DNA from: Serratia ficaria
GTDB taxonomy: Bacteria > Pseudomonadota > Gammaproteobacteria > Enterobacterales > Enterobacteriaceae
Length of the DNA: 64,000 nt
Direction of reading: 5' to 3'
Assembly: GCF_900187015.1 (NCBI RefSeq)
Contig: NZ_LT906479.1
Coordinates: 1,674,001-1,738,000 of the forward strand
Below are positions 48,007 to 58,700 of this stretch, in pieces (position 1 is the stretch's first letter; every line of letters starts with the position of its first letter). Below the pieces are notes generated by a model, which saw nothing but the letters and a program-made list of their open reading frames with translations, did not search any database and had not been told where the DNA came from. The position numbers and the translations under genes are program-made.

Positions 48007-49023
48007 ATGGCGATTTTAGTCACTGGCGGTGCCGGTTATATTGGTTCTCACACGGTACTGGCCTTGCTGGCGCGTGGTGAAGAGGTGGTGGTGTTGGATA
48101 ATCTGTCGAATTCGTCAGAGGAATCCTTGTCTCGCGTGGCAAAATTGACGGGCAAATCCGCTGCGTTCTATCAGGGGGATATTCAGGATGCCGCATGTCT
48201 GAATGGCATCTTCAGCGATCATGACATCACCGCAGTGATCCACTTCGCGGGATTGAAGGCGGTCGGCGAATCGACGCGTAAGCCGCTCGAGTATTATCAA
48301 AACAACGTAGCCGGCACTTTGGTGTTGCTGGATGCGATGCGCCGGGCCGGAGTACACCGCTTTATCTTCAGCTCTTCAGCCACCGTGTATGGTGCCAACT
48401 CTCCGGTGCCTTATGTGGAAACCACGCCAATCGGCGGCACCACCAGTCCTTATGGCACCTCCAAGCTGATGGTGGAACAGGTCCTGCAGGATTTTGCTAA
48501 AGCCGAGCCGCAGTTCTCCATCATCGCCTTGCGTTATTTCAATCCGGTGGGCGCCCATGAGTCGGGCATGATTGGCGAAGATCCTAACGGCATTCCCAAC
48601 AATCTTTTGCCGTATATCTCTCAGGTGGCGATTGGCAAGCTGGAAAAACTGGGCATCTTTGGCGGCGATTACCCCACCAAGGACGGCACCGGCGTTCGCG
48701 ATTACATCCATGTGATGGATCTGGCGGAAGGCCACCTGATGGCGATGGATCACTTAAATAATATTGAAGGGATCAAGGCGTACAACCTGGGCGCCGGGGT
48801 AGGGTATTCCGTGCTGGAGATGGTGCAGGCGTTTGAAAAAGCGTCAGGCGTCGCTATCCCCTATCAGATATTGCCGCGCCGCGACGGCGATCTGCCGGCA
48901 TTCTGGGCCGATGCCAACCTGGCGAAAAACGAGCTGGGCTGGGAAGTTAGACGCGGCGTTGATGAAATGATGCGCGATACCTGGAATTGGCAAAGCAAAA
49001 ACCCGCAAGGCTACCGCAAGTAA
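48007..49023 (+). CDS. galE: UDP-glucose 4-epimerase GalE
   Basis: Interconverts UDP-glucose and UDP-galactose. Extended SDR fold: NAD motif [10 protein letters not shown] (about residues 7-16), [14 protein letters not shown], catalytic SSSATVYG and [12 protein letters not shown] (Tyr, three residues, Lys), [18 protein letters not shown] and [14 protein letters not shown]. 338 residues, as in E. coli GalE. It stands alone between the lipD terminator and the second JUMPstart leader, not in a gal operon. It probably supplies UDP-Gal for WbaP and LPS core. Confidence 0.95.
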   Translation: MAILVTGGAGYIGSHTVLALLARGEEVVVLDNLSNSSEESLSRVAKLTGKSAAFYQGDIQDAACLNGIFSDHDITAVIHFAGLKAVGESTRKPLEYYQNNVAGTLVLLDAMRRAGVHRFIFSSSATVYGANSPVPYVETTPIGGTTSPYGTSKLMVEQVLQDFAKAEPQFSIIALRYFNPVGAHESGMIGEDPNGIPNNLLPYISQVAIGKLEKLGIFGGDYPTKDGTGVRDYIHVMDLAEGHLMAMDHLNNIEGIKAYNLGAGVGYSVLEMVQAFEKASGVAIPYQILPRRDGDLPAFWADANLAKNELGWEVRRGVDEMMRDTWNWQSKNPQGYRK

Positions 49024-49613
49024 CGTTTCCCGATCCCTCAAATGCATGATTGCGGTCAGAAGACTGCAGTCATGTATCCTATAAGATATATCCTCATTTG
49101 CTATCATCGATAAAATGACAATTATAATAACTATTTGATTGATAATGATTTTGTATGTAATGAATTTTTTTCTGCATGTTTAATGAACGTTCATTTTCAG
49201 ATAAGCCTGAAAGAACAGATAATGTACAGGTGTTTTGATAGGTAAGGTGATAGCATACGCAGCAAAAATATTTATGCTGTTAGCCTATATACCCCGTCAG
49301 GATGACAAATGTGTGACACCGCGTGCCATACAGGGGGCCATCGCAACGGGCTTGTATGGGAAATTTTATTTAATATCAGTCAGTTGGTAGCTGTTGAGCC
49401 AAGGGCGGTAGCGTGCTTTTCGCTGGCGCCGATGACAGCTGGGTTTATCACCTGTGCAGGTGTTGAAACTGTAACGATAGTGATGAGTCGTTCTGCTGGC
49501 TTTTAGCCGGTGAATTGAAAAGACAATAGTAAGCGCAGCAATTGAACGTGATGTATTGGCTTAAGTGGTTGTATTGCTGGAGCTATCTAGCTGAGCGTTA
49601 TAAAGGATAAAAA
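49024..49613 (+). other. Gene-free leader region of the polymannose O-antigen operon
   Basis: 590 AT-rich bases without a credible gene. Just after galE a 13-position imperfect stem (49045-49057 with 49062-49074, AGAA loop, two wobble-type pairs) may weakly end galE transcription; it has no T-run. The JUMPstart/ops element lies at 49377-49415, nearly 200 bases before manC. The O-antigen promoter should lie between about 49100 and 49370; I could not choose one -10/-35 pair. Confidence 0.55.
49377..49415 (+). promoter_or_regulatory. JUMPstart element with ops site (RfaH recruitment), second copy
   Basis: TTGGTAGCTGTTGAGCC and the exact ops GGCGGTAGCGTG at 49404-49415 make a JUMPstart element very like the first copy at 22035-22072. 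It is located about 200 bases upstream of manC, giving the manC-to-wbdC operon its own predicted RfaH control. Confidence 0.92.
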
Positions 49614-51026
49614 ATGTTACTACCCGTAATTATGGCAGGCGGCACTGGTAGCCGCTTATGGCCGATGTCCCGTGAACTTCACCCTAAACAGTTTTTGCGT
49701 TTGCACAGCTTGCACTCGATGTTGCAGGAAACGTTAAAACGACTTGATGGGGTGGAAATCGGTGAGCCTGTCGTAATCTGTAACGAAGACCACCGTTTTA
49801 TGGTGGCTGAGCAACTGCGTCAAATCGACATGTTGTCCCATAATATCATTTTGGAGCCTATTGGCCGCAATACGGCGCCGGCTATCGCCTTGGCGGCCCT
49901 GAATGCCGTTGCTCAGGGGCAAGATCCCATCATGTTGGTGTTGGCTGCAGACCACATCATCAAAGACAACAAGACATTCCATCGCGCCATCGAGGCGGCG
50001 ATGCCTTTCGCGGCGAAGCAAAGCCTCGTCACCTTCGGCATTGTGCCGACCGGCCCGGAAACGGGTTATGGCTATATTCAGCGCGGCGAACCCTGCGGTG
50101 AAGACTCGGTGGCGGCGGGCGTAAAACGCTTTGTTGAAAAACCCAATCTTGCCACTGCCCAAAGCTATGTGGATTCCGGTGAATATTTATGGAACAGCGG
50201 CATGTTCATGTTCCGCGCCAAACGCTACCTGGAAGAGCTGGAGAAGTTCCGTCCGGACATTCTCGAAGCCTGCCGTCATTCTCTGAATGAGACCGAATGC
50301 GATAAAAACTTCATCAACGTCAATCGAGACGCTTTTGCCGCTTGCCCGGATGAGTCGGTTGACTATGCGGTGATGGAGAAAACCCACGATGCCGTAGTGA
50401 TCCCGCTTGATGCCGGCTGGAGCGATGTCGGCTCATGGTCTGCATTATGGGAGGTGAGCCAAAAAGACGATGCGGGTAACGCATTGACCGGTGATACCTT
50501 CCTGCACAACACCCACGATTGCTATATCAACACCGACGAAAAGCTGGTGGCTGCCGTGGGGGTGGACAACCTGGTGATCGTTAACACTAAAGATGCGGTG
50601 TTGGTTGTTGATAAATCGAAAGTTCAGGATGTTAAGAAAGTTGTAGAACATCTGAAGAAACAAAAAAGAAGCGAATACAGAAGACACCGCGAAGTTTATC
50701 GCCCATGGGGCATTTGCGACATTTTGGTGGCGGAAAAACGCTTTAATGTGAATCGCATTACCGTGAATCCGGGAGAGGCGTTCTCTCTGCAAATGCATCA
50801 TCACCGTACAGAGCACTGGGTCGTACTTTCTGGTACGGCAAAGGTAACAACCGGGGATAAAACGTTCTTGCTTACTGAAAATCAGTCAACATTCATTCCT
50901 ATCGGGGTCATTCACCGTTTAGAAAACCCAGGGAATATCCCCTTGGAGCTGATCGAAATCCAATCGGGCTCTTATTTAGGGGATGATGACATTATCCGTA
51001 TTAAAGATCATTACGGTCGTTGCTAA
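49614..51026 (+). CDS. manC: Mannose-1-phosphate guanylyltransferase ManC
   Basis: Makes GDP-mannose from mannose 1-phosphate and GTP, the donor for the polymannose chain. The N-terminal nucleotidyltransferase domain opens with [25 protein letters not shown] and contains [14 protein letters not shown]. The C-terminal cupin (type II mannose-6-phosphate isomerase) domain has [37 protein letters not shown] and [12 protein letters not shown]. At 470 residues it is the full two-domain form, so it may also isomerise fructose 6-phosphate. First gene after the second JUMPstart. Confidence 0.95.
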   Translation: MLLPVIMAGGTGSRLWPMSRELHPKQFLRLHSLHSMLQETLKRLDGVEIGEPVVICNEDHRFMVAEQLRQIDMLSHNIILEPIGRNTAPAIALAALNAVAQGQDPIMLVLAADHIIKDNKTFHRAIEAAMPFAAKQSLVTFGIVPTGPETGYGYIQRGEPCGEDSVAAGVKRFVEKPNLATAQSYVDSGEYLWNSGMFMFRAKRYLEELEKFRPDILEACRHSLNETECDKNFINVNRDAFAACPDESVDYAVMEKTHDAVVIPLDAGWSDVGSWSALWEVSQKDDAGNALTGDTFLHNTHDCYINTDEKLVAAVGVDNLVIVNTKDAVLVVDKSKVQDVKKVVEHLKKQKRSEYRRHREVYRPWGICDILVAEKRFNVNRITVNPGEAFSLQMHHHRTEHWVVLSGTAKVTTGDKTFLLTENQSTFIPIGVIHRLENPGNIPLELIEIQSGSYLGDDDIIRIKDHYGRC

Positions 51027-51040
51027 TTTTTGAGGTTTTA

Positions 51041-52414
51041 ATGAGTACCTTAACTTGTTTTAAAGCATATGATATTCGTGGGCAGCTTGGCGAAGAGCTG
51101 AATGAAGACATTGCCTACCGTATCGGCCGCGCCTATGGCGAATACCTGAAACCCCAGCGCGTGATTGTGGGCGGGGATGTGCGCCTGACGAGCGAGGCGC
51201 TGAAGCTGGCTTTGGCTAACGGGCTGCGGGATGCCGGTGCCGATGTATACGATATCGGCATGAGTGGAACAGAAGAAGTGTATTTCGCCACTTTCCATCT
51301 GGGTATGGATGGTGGCATTGAGGTTACGGCTAGCCATAACCCAATGAATTACAACGGTATGAAGTTAGTTAAAGCCAATGCCCAGCCGATTAGCGGTGAT
51401 ACGGGCCTATTGAATATCAAGCAACTGGCGGAAGACAACAATTTCGCGCCGGTTGATGAAAGCCGGCGTGGCAGTTACCAGACTCTTTCTGTCCTGAATG
51501 AGTATGTGGATCATTTGCTGAGCTATATTGATGTGGCTGAGTTGAAACCGATGAAACTGGTCATCAACTCAGGTAATGGCGCTGCCGGCCACGTTATCGA
51601 TGAGATCGAGCGTCGGTTCAAACGTGATAATATCCCGGTCTCTTTCGTCAAGGTTCACCACCAGCCTGATGGCCATTTCCCTAATGGCATTCCCAACCCG
51701 CTGTTACCAGAGTGCCGCGCCGACACCGCCAAAGCGGTAGTTGAGCATCGGGCGGATATGGGCATCGCCTTCGACGGCGATTTTGACCGTTGTTTCCTGT
51801 TTGATGAAAAAGCCACCTTCATTGAAGGCTACTACATCGTTGGCCTGCTGGCCGAGGCTTTCCTTCAGACTCACCCCGGTGCCAAGATCATTCACGACCC
51901 TCGCCTTTCCTGGAACACGATTGACATTGTCAATCAGGCCGGCGGCGTACCGGTTATGTCGAAAACCGGGCATGCCTTTATCAAAGAACGCATGCGCAAG
52001 GAAGACGCTATCTACGGCGGCGAGATGAGCGCGCATCATTATTTCCGCGATTTCGCGTATTGCGACAGCGGGATGATCCCATGGCTGCTGGTCGCCAGCC
52101 TGCTTTCAGCCAAAGGCAAAGCGCTGAGTGCATTGGTGAAGGATCGCATGCGCGCCTATCCGGCATCCGGCGAGATTAACCGCAAGCTGCTTGATGCCAA
52201 GACTGCCATTGATCGCGTTTTGAACGTCTATAAAAATGATGCTCTGGTTTTTGATATGACTGACGGTATTAGTCTTGAGTTTGATGAATGGCGTTTTAAT
52301 TTGCGCACCTCAAATACCGAGCCTGTCGTGCGTTTGAACGTTGAATCAAAGGGGAACGTTGAACTGATGCAGAAGAAAACTAAAGAGATTCTGGCACTCT
52401 TAGGCGGAGAATAA
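51041..52414 (+). CDS. manB: Phosphomannomutase ManB
   Basis: Converts mannose 6-phosphate to mannose 1-phosphate for ManC. Alpha-D-phosphohexomutase fold: catalytic-serine loop [14 protein letters not shown], metal-binding DGDFDR (in [13 protein letters not shown]), sugar-binding [19 protein letters not shown], and a C-terminal phosphate loop [18 protein letters not shown]. 457 residues with the ATG at 51041, which has GAGG seven to eight bases upstream; the frame is open to 51020 inside manC. It ends two bases before wzm. Confidence 0.95.
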   Translation: MSTLTCFKAYDIRGQLGEELNEDIAYRIGRAYGEYLKPQRVIVGGDVRLTSEALKLALANGLRDAGADVYDIGMSGTEEVYFATFHLGMDGGIEVTASHNPMNYNGMKLVKANAQPISGDTGLLNIKQLAEDNNFAPVDESRRGSYQTLSVLNEYVDHLLSYIDVAELKPMKLVINSGNGAAGHVIDEIERRFKRDNIPVSFVKVHHQPDGHFPNGIPNPLLPECRADTAKAVVEHRADMGIAFDGDFDRCFLFDEKATFIEGYYIVGLLAEAFLQTHPGAKIIHDPRLSWNTIDIVNQAGGVPVMSKTGHAFIKERMRKEDAIYGGEMSAHHYFRDFAYCDSGMIPWLLVASLLSAKGKALSALVKDRMRAYPASGEINRKLLDAKTAIDRVLNVYKNDALVFDMTDGISLEFDEWRFNLRTSNTEPVVRLNVESKGNVELMQKKTKEILALLGGE

Positions 52415-52416
52415 CA

Positions 52417-53211
52417 ATGAAAGAGATGTTATTAGCCATCTACGGTTATCGGGGTTTCATTTGGAGCAGTATTAAACGGGACTTTCAGTCCCGTTATCAG
52501 ACCAGCATGTTGGGGGCGCTGTGGTTGGTATTGCAGCCGTTAGCCATGATTTTGGTTTATACGCTGGTATTTTCCGAGGTGATGAAGGCCAGGATGCCTG
52601 ATAACTCTGGTCCTTTTGCTTACAGTATTTATCTGTGTTCCGGGGTGCTGACGTGGGGTCTATTTACCGAGATTCTTGATAAGAGTCAAAGTGTATTTAT
52701 CACCAATGCCAACTTAATCAAAAAACTCAGCTTCCCGAAAATATGTTTGCCGGTCATCGTTACCGCATCGGCGATTTTAAACTTCGCCATCATATTCAGT
52801 TTGTTTTTGGTCTTCCTTGTTTTTACCGGTAATTTCCCAGGGGTTTTATTCTTCTCCGTGCTGCCGGTTTTGGCACTGCAGGTCCTGTTCACCGTCGGGC
52901 TGGGAATGACATTGGGGGTGATGAACGTATTCTTCCGCGACGTCGGGCAGTTTGTAGGCGTCTTGCTGCAGTTCTGGTTCTGGTTTACACCTATCGTCTA
53001 CGTATTGAATTCGCTGCCGGAATGGGCAAGAAAATCACTGATGTATAACCCAATGGCTCGGGTAATGCAGTCATACCAGTCGATATTTGCCTATCATCAG
53101 CAACCTAACTGGTACTCATTATGGCCGGTATTGGTACTGGCAATAATATTCTGCGCGTTTGGGATGAGACTGTTCAGGAAGCATGCTGCAGATATGGTGG
53201 ACGAGTTATAA
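52417..53211 (+). CDS. wzm: O-antigen ABC transporter permease Wzm
   Basis: Membrane half of the ABC exporter that moves completed, lipid-linked O-polysaccharide across the inner membrane. ABC-2 family, 264 residues, six membrane segments: KRDFQSRYQTSMLGALWLVLQPLAMILVYTLVF at the start spans the amphipathic connecting helix and first segment. The end has FRDVGQFVGVLLQFWFWFTPIVY and the charged FRKHAADMVDEL. Its stop overlaps the wzt start (TAATG). It implies a synthesis route separate from the Wzx/Wzy cluster 11 kb upstream. Confidence 0.94.
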   Translation: MKEMLLAIYGYRGFIWSSIKRDFQSRYQTSMLGALWLVLQPLAMILVYTLVFSEVMKARMPDNSGPFAYSIYLCSGVLTWGLFTEILDKSQSVFITNANLIKKLSFPKICLPVIVTASAILNFAIIFSLFLVFLVFTGNFPGVLFFSVLPVLALQVLFTVGLGMTLGVMNVFFRDVGQFVGVLLQFWFWFTPIVYVLNSLPEWARKSLMYNPMARVMQSYQSIFAYHQQPNWYSLWPVLVLAIIFCAFGMRLFRKHAADMVDEL

Positions 53212-54428
53212 TGAGTTATATCAAAGTACATAATGTTGGCAAAGCATACAAACAGTACACCTCTAAAACCGGGCGCCTGGTTGAATGGATTTCGCCATTT
53301 AATACCGTCAAGCATAAGCTGAAGTGGATCCTGCAGGACATCAGTTTTAACGTTGAGCCTGGCGAAGCGCTGGGTATTATTGGGATCAACGGCGCAGGTA
53401 AAAGCACATTATTGAAGTTGATTACCGGCACTGCCAAACCCACCTGCGGCGACATTGCTCTTTCTGGCCGTGTGGCCGCGCTGCTGGAGCTCGGGATGGG
53501 CTTCCATTCTGACTTTACTGGCCGCCAGAATGTTTATATGTCCGGGCAGTTGCTGGGTATTTCCGTCGAAAAAATTACGGAACTGATGCCGGAAATCGAA
53601 GAGTTCGCCGAAATCGGCGATTATATCGATCAGCCAGTCCGTGTTTATTCAAGCGGTATGCAGGTGCGACTGGCATTCAGCGTTGCAACGGCGATTCGGC
53701 CGGATATTCTGATTGTCGATGAGGCATTGTCCGTCGGCGACGCCTATTTCCAACACAAAAGTTTCGAGCGGATACGCGAGTTTCGCAAGCTAGGCACTAC
53801 GCTTCTGCTGGTTTCACATGACAAGCAGGCGATCCAAAGCATATGCGACAGGGCTATTTTGCTGAATAAAGGCAGGATAGAGATGGAGGGTGAGCCGGAA
53901 TCCGTAATGGATTATTATAATGCGTTGCTCGCCGACAAGCAGAACTTGTCTATTCGCCAGGTTGAAAATAACGGAAAGTTACAGACCCGTTCCGGCTCGG
54001 GTGAAGCGAGCATCACCGATATTCGTCTGTTGAACGATGAGGGTGAAAGCATCGAGGTGGCGACAGTGGGGCAGCCTGTTAATCTGCAGGTTAAAGTGCA
54101 TATCAATGAGGCACTTCCCGAACTGGTTGTGGGGTATATGATTAAAGACCGATTAGGACAGCCGGTTTTTGGCACCAATACCCATCACCTGGGGCAGCCG
54201 CTGTTTGAGCTGAAAGAGAATGATTCTAGAACCTTTTCATTTGCTTTTTCAGCCAACTTGGGCGTTGGATCCTACTCGGTTGCGGTCGCTTTACACACGT
54301 CTGGAACTCACGTTGGCAAAAATTACGAATGGCGCGATTTAGCGGTCGTTTTCAACGTGGTGAATTCAGACGAGAAAGAATTTATTGGAGTAGCCTGGTT
54401 GCCTCCTAAGTTGGAGATTTTTGAATGA
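53211..54428 (+). CDS. wzt: O-antigen ABC transporter ATPase Wzt with carbohydrate-binding domain
   Basis: ATPase half of the exporter. The nucleotide-binding domain (about 1-240) has Walker A GINGAGKST, signature YSSGMQVRLAFSVA and Walker B DILIVDEALSVGDAYF. A C-terminal extension (about 265-405), starting near GEASITDIRLLNDEGESIEV and rich in beta strands, is the Wzt_C carbohydrate-binding domain. Such long Wzt proteins export only chains carrying the right non-reducing-end cap, as in E. coli O8/O9a. The next gene encodes the predicted capping enzyme and overlaps by four bases. 405 residues. Start fixed at 53211 by the one-base overlap with wzm. Confidence 0.94.
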   Translation: MSYIKVHNVGKAYKQYTSKTGRLVEWISPFNTVKHKLKWILQDISFNVEPGEALGIIGINGAGKSTLLKLITGTAKPTCGDIALSGRVAALLELGMGFHSDFTGRQNVYMSGQLLGISVEKITELMPEIEEFAEIGDYIDQPVRVYSSGMQVRLAFSVATAIRPDILIVDEALSVGDAYFQHKSFERIREFRKLGTTLLLVSHDKQAIQSICDRAILLNKGRIEMEGEPESVMDYYNALLADKQNLSIRQVENNGKLQTRSGSGEASITDIRLLNDEGESIEVATVGQPVNLQVKVHINEALPELVVGYMIKDRLGQPVFGTNTHHLGQPLFELKENDSRTFSFAFSANLGVGSYSVAVALHTSGTHVGKNYEWRDLAVVFNVVNSDEKEFIGVAWLPPKLEIFE

Positions 54429-55720
54429 GTGATGATTTCTATCGCGTTTTTGAGGAAAAGCATCGGGGTAGCGTACAGGACATCAAACAACGCTTATCCG
54501 TGTACCTTCCTTTCATCACGGCGTTGGCAAAAATTTACCCTTCAGCTGAAGTTGTCGATGTGGGCTGTGGGCGTGGAGAGTGGCTCGAAACCTTAAGGGA
54601 CAATGCTATTCCGGCCATGGGGGTCGATCTGGATGATGGCATGCTCGAACGCGCCTTGCAGGTCGGCCTGAACGTGAAGAAGATGGATTGCCTGGACTTT
54701 CTCCAACAGCAGGCAGACGCCAGCCTGCTGGCCATTACCGGTTTTCATATTGCCGAACATCTGCCCTTTGAGGTTTTACAGTCATTGGTCAAAGAGGCTC
54801 TGCGAGTGTTAAAACCTGGCGGCCTGCTGATTCTGGAGACGCCGAATCCTGAAAACGTGAGCGTCGGAACCTGCTCTTTTTATATGGATCCCACCCACAA
54901 CCATCCGCTGCCCCCCGCGCTGCTTGAGTTCATTCCAAACTATTACGGCTTTCTGAGAACCAAGATACTGCGCCTGCAGGAAAAATCCGCGTTGAGAGAC
55001 TCGGACTCGTCGGTTTATTTGGTCGACGTGTTGAAAGGCGTCAGCCCCGATTATAGCCTGATTGCCCAGAAAGAGGCCGACGAGTCGATTGTCCGCGAGT
55101 TAGATTCTTATTTCGATAAAGAATATGGGATTACTCTCGATGGCCTGAGCGATCGCTATGACCAACGCTTGCAGAGTCAATTTAAGCGAGTGGATAAGGC
55201 GCAGCGTGCGCAGGCGGCGAAACTTCACGACATGGGCAATCAATTGGAGCGCGTCCGGCACCAATGGGATAAATCGCATCAGGAACTGATGGCGGTACAT
55301 GCCCACAATCAAAGCTTGCAGCAACAACTCATTGATGTGCATGCCAGTAATTCTTGGCGTGTGACTTATCCATTACGGTGGGTTTCTTGTCAGCTGCAGG
55401 CTGTTCGGGATGAAGGCATCAAAGCCCGGGGCCGCAAGGCGGTCAAAAAGGTTTTGAGAAAAACGATCAATACGACTCTCGGCCTGTTCCATGAGCATCC
55501 AAAGTTCAAAGGCTTTGTGCTCTCCAGCGCTAGAAAGCTGGGCGTATACCGGTTGCTGCAATCTGTTTTCCGACGCGTTTTGAATTCCGCGCCTAACTAT
55601 CACGCCGATCTTATGGCGAATGAACGTCATGTTGTTTATCAGGAGAATATGACGACCAGGGCCATTGATCTGTATGAACAGTTAAAGAACGCAAATAATA
55701 AGAAGCACGGAGAGTCATAA
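54425..55720 (+). CDS. wbdD: Chain-terminating methyltransferase, WbdD-like (O8 type, no kinase)
   Basis: Predicted to end polymannose growth by methylating the terminal mannose, creating the cap read by Wzt. A SAM-dependent methyltransferase domain (about 1-210) has motif I VVDVGCGRGEW (residues 43-53), GVDLDDGML, GFHIAEHLPF and LKPGGLLILETPNPEN. A helical coiled-coil-like part (about 235-315, LHDMGNQLERVRHQWDKSHQEL) follows, then a basic tail with amphipathic helices. The coiled coil is the molecular ruler and the tail the membrane/WbdA-recruiting part in E. coli WbdD. At 431 residues there is no kinase domain between the methyltransferase and coiled coil, so the cap should be methyl only, as in O8, not methyl-phosphate as in O9a. 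Confidence 0.87.
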   Translation: MSDDFYRVFEEKHRGSVQDIKQRLSVYLPFITALAKIYPSAEVVDVGCGRGEWLETLRDNAIPAMGVDLDDGMLERALQVGLNVKKMDCLDFLQQQADASLLAITGFHIAEHLPFEVLQSLVKEALRVLKPGGLLILETPNPENVSVGTCSFYMDPTHNHPLPPALLEFIPNYYGFLRTKILRLQEKSALRDSDSSVYLVDVLKGVSPDYSLIAQKEADESIVRELDSYFDKEYGITLDGLSDRYDQRLQSQFKRVDKAQRAQAAKLHDMGNQLERVRHQWDKSHQELMAVHAHNQSLQQQLIDVHASNSWRVTYPLRWVSCQLQAVRDEGIKARGRKAVKKVLRKTINTTLGLFHEHPKFKGFVLSSARKLGVYRLLQSVFRRVLNSAPNYHADLMANERHVVYQENMTTRAIDLYEQLKNANNKKHGES

Positions 55721-58700
55721 TGCGCATTGTTATTGACCTGCAAGGGGCACAAACGGAAAGCCGCTTTCGTGGGATTGGTCGCTATACTATTTCGATCGCC
55801 AAGGCGATTATCCGCAACAACAGCCAACACGAAATCTTTATCGCTTTGTCCTCATTATTCCCGGAAACCATCGCCGACCTGAAGGCGCAGTTTAGTCGCC
55901 TGGTTCCGGCCGAAAATATCGTGGTTTGGTATGCGCCTGGCCCGGTGCGAGCGATGGAGAGGCACAATGCCTGGCGGGGCGAATGCGCGGAGTATGTTCG
56001 CGAAGCCTTTTTACACAATCTTGAACCTGATGTTGTGTTTATCACCAGTTTGTTTGAAGGGCATGTGGATAACGCGGTGACCTCGATCGCCAAATTCACG
56101 CCTAAAACAAAAGTGGCGGTGTTGCATCATGACCTGATCCCATTGGTGCAATCGGACGTATACCTTCAGGATGAAGTTTATAAAGAATACTACCTTAAGA
56201 AAGTCAATTGGCTGAAGAAAGCCGACCTGCTGCTCACCAACTCGGACTACACCTCTGCCGAGGTGATGGAATGGTTGGATGTCCCCGCAGACAAGGTGTG
56301 CACGATCTCTGCTGCGACAGAGGAGCATTTTGTTATCAGCGAGGCATCAGACGATGAATTTTCCGCTTTAAAACAGCGATACGGCATTACCCGCGATGTC
56401 GTGCTGTATGCTCCGGGCGGTTTCGATTCCCGTAAAAACTTCAAACGTTTGGTTGAAGCCTATAGCAAATTGGCGCCGGCATTGCGTGAAAAAAACCAGT
56501 TGGTCATCGTCAGTAAGCTGTCGGAAAGCGATCGCAGCTACCTGAGGTCTATTGCTCAAAACGTTCAGCTGCGTGAAGACGAGATGATCCTGACCGGGTA
56601 TGTGTCGGAACAAGATTTGGTCGTTTTTTATCAGTTGGCCAAGCTGTTTGTTTTCGCTTCGCTGCATGAGGGGTTTGGTCTGCCGATTTTGGAGGCCATG
56701 ACGTGCGGCGCGGCGACTATCGGCTCTAACGTAACCAGTATTCCGGAAGTGATAGGCTACGCCGACGCCTTGTTTGATCCTTATTCAGTGGAATCAATTA
56801 AAGAGAAGCTTCATCAGGCGTTGAGTGATGAGGTTTTCCTCGGCAAGCTTAAGCAGCACGCGATGGAGCAGGCCGGCAAGTTCTCGTGGGACAAGGCGGG
56901 AATTACCGCCTTGGCGCGCTTTGAACAATTGGTTTCCGATGGCGGAGAAGTGATGCCCGAGACGGTAACATCATCGCAATTGATTGCCGCCATCTCCGCG
57001 ATCGCATGCCGCGAAGAACCTACAGATAACGATTTACGCTCCACCGCCGAAGCGATGGACCGCAATGCCAAACGGTTGGAACTGCAGGGGATTGATTTGG
57101 CTGCGTTGTCCTGGCGTGTCGAAGGGCCTTATGACAGCTCCTACAGCTTGGCTCTGGTGAATAGAGAATTCGCGCGGGCGCTCAGTCGGGATAATGTTGA
57201 GGTTTTATTGCACTCAACGGAAGGGCCGGGCGACTTTGCTCCGAGTGAAGCCTTCCTGAATGATGAGAACAACGCGGATCTGAAAGCATATCATCAACGG
57301 GTTCAGCAACGGAGCGATAGGCCGGTTAACGTATTGAGCCGCAACCTCTATCCGCCACGCGTCAGTGACATGAAGGCCGATGTGAAGCTCCTGCATTGCT
57401 ATGCCTGGGAAGAAAGCGGTTTTCCGCAAGGTTGGATCAACAACTTCAACCGTGAGCTGGATGCGATCCTTTGCACCTCCGAACATGTACGTAAAGTATT
57501 GATCGATAATGGCACCAAGGTTCCCGTGTTTAACGTAGGGAACGGGTGCGAGCATTGGGAACGCATTCAGTCCGCGCAGCAACCGCAGCTGAACGCCAAG
57601 ACATTCAGGTTCCTGCATGTTTCTTCGTGTTTCCCGCGCAAGGGCGTTCAGGCGATGCTGGCGGCTTATGGCGCCGCATTCACCGCCCAGGATGACGTTT
57701 CCCTGATCATTAAAACCTTCGCTAATCCGCACAATGAAGTGCAGGCTTGGCTGAAGCAGGCCCAGAAGCAGCATGCCAGCTATCCTGACGTCATTATCAT
57801 CGAACAGGATATGCCGGAGCAGGAGCTGAAGGCGCTCTACGAGTATTGCGATGTGTTGGTGGCGCCAAGCTGCGCCGAAGGGTTCGGCTTGCCGATTGCG
57901 GAAGCTATGCTGAGCGGCTTGCCGGCGATCACCACCGATTGGAGCGGGCAGCTTGATTTTTGCACGCCAGAAAACTCGTGGCTGGTCGATTACCGTTTTG
58001 AGCGCGCGAAGACACACTTTGGCCTGTTCTCTTCGTCATGGGTCGGCGCCGACGTCGAGAATCTGGCAGAGGCGATGAAACAGGCCGCCGCTACCGACAA
58101 GACGCAGCTATCCGCTATGGCGGCAAAAGGCCGCGAGCTTATTCTCCGTCAGTTTACCTGGGACGATGTCGCCCAGCGATCGGCCGCGGCGGTCGGCGCG
58201 TTGCGTAAGCATTTCGACGTCGCGCAAGAGGGCGCCCGCATTGGTTGGCTTTCGACCTGGAATACCAAATGCGGCATTGCCACCTACTCGCAACATCTGG
58301 TCGCTGACATGCCGAGCGATCAGATCGTGATTTTCGCACCGACAGCGAATGATCTGGTTCATGCGGATGAAAGCAACGTTCTGCGGAGCTGGGTGGTTGG
58401 CAAAGAAAACAACTATCTTGATGCCCTGGATGCGCAGATCGAAACGCTGCGTTTGAATACGCTCGTTATCCAGTTCAACTACGGGTTCTTTAACCACCGC
58501 GAGCTATCGGCCTTCATCGAAAGGCACCACCAGGCGGGCAGGGTTATCGTTATGGCCATGCATTCGACGGTCGATCCGCTGGAAAAAGAGCCGCACTGGA
58601 ACTTCCGGTTGTCAGAAATGGTCGACGCGCTGAAAATGTGCGATCGTTTGCTGGTGCACTCTATTACCGACATCAACCGCCTGAAACAGCTGGGTCTGGT

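Noticed and set aside
49045..49074. Hairpin after galE as a rho-independent terminator
   Set aside because: The stem has mismatches and is not followed by a T-run.
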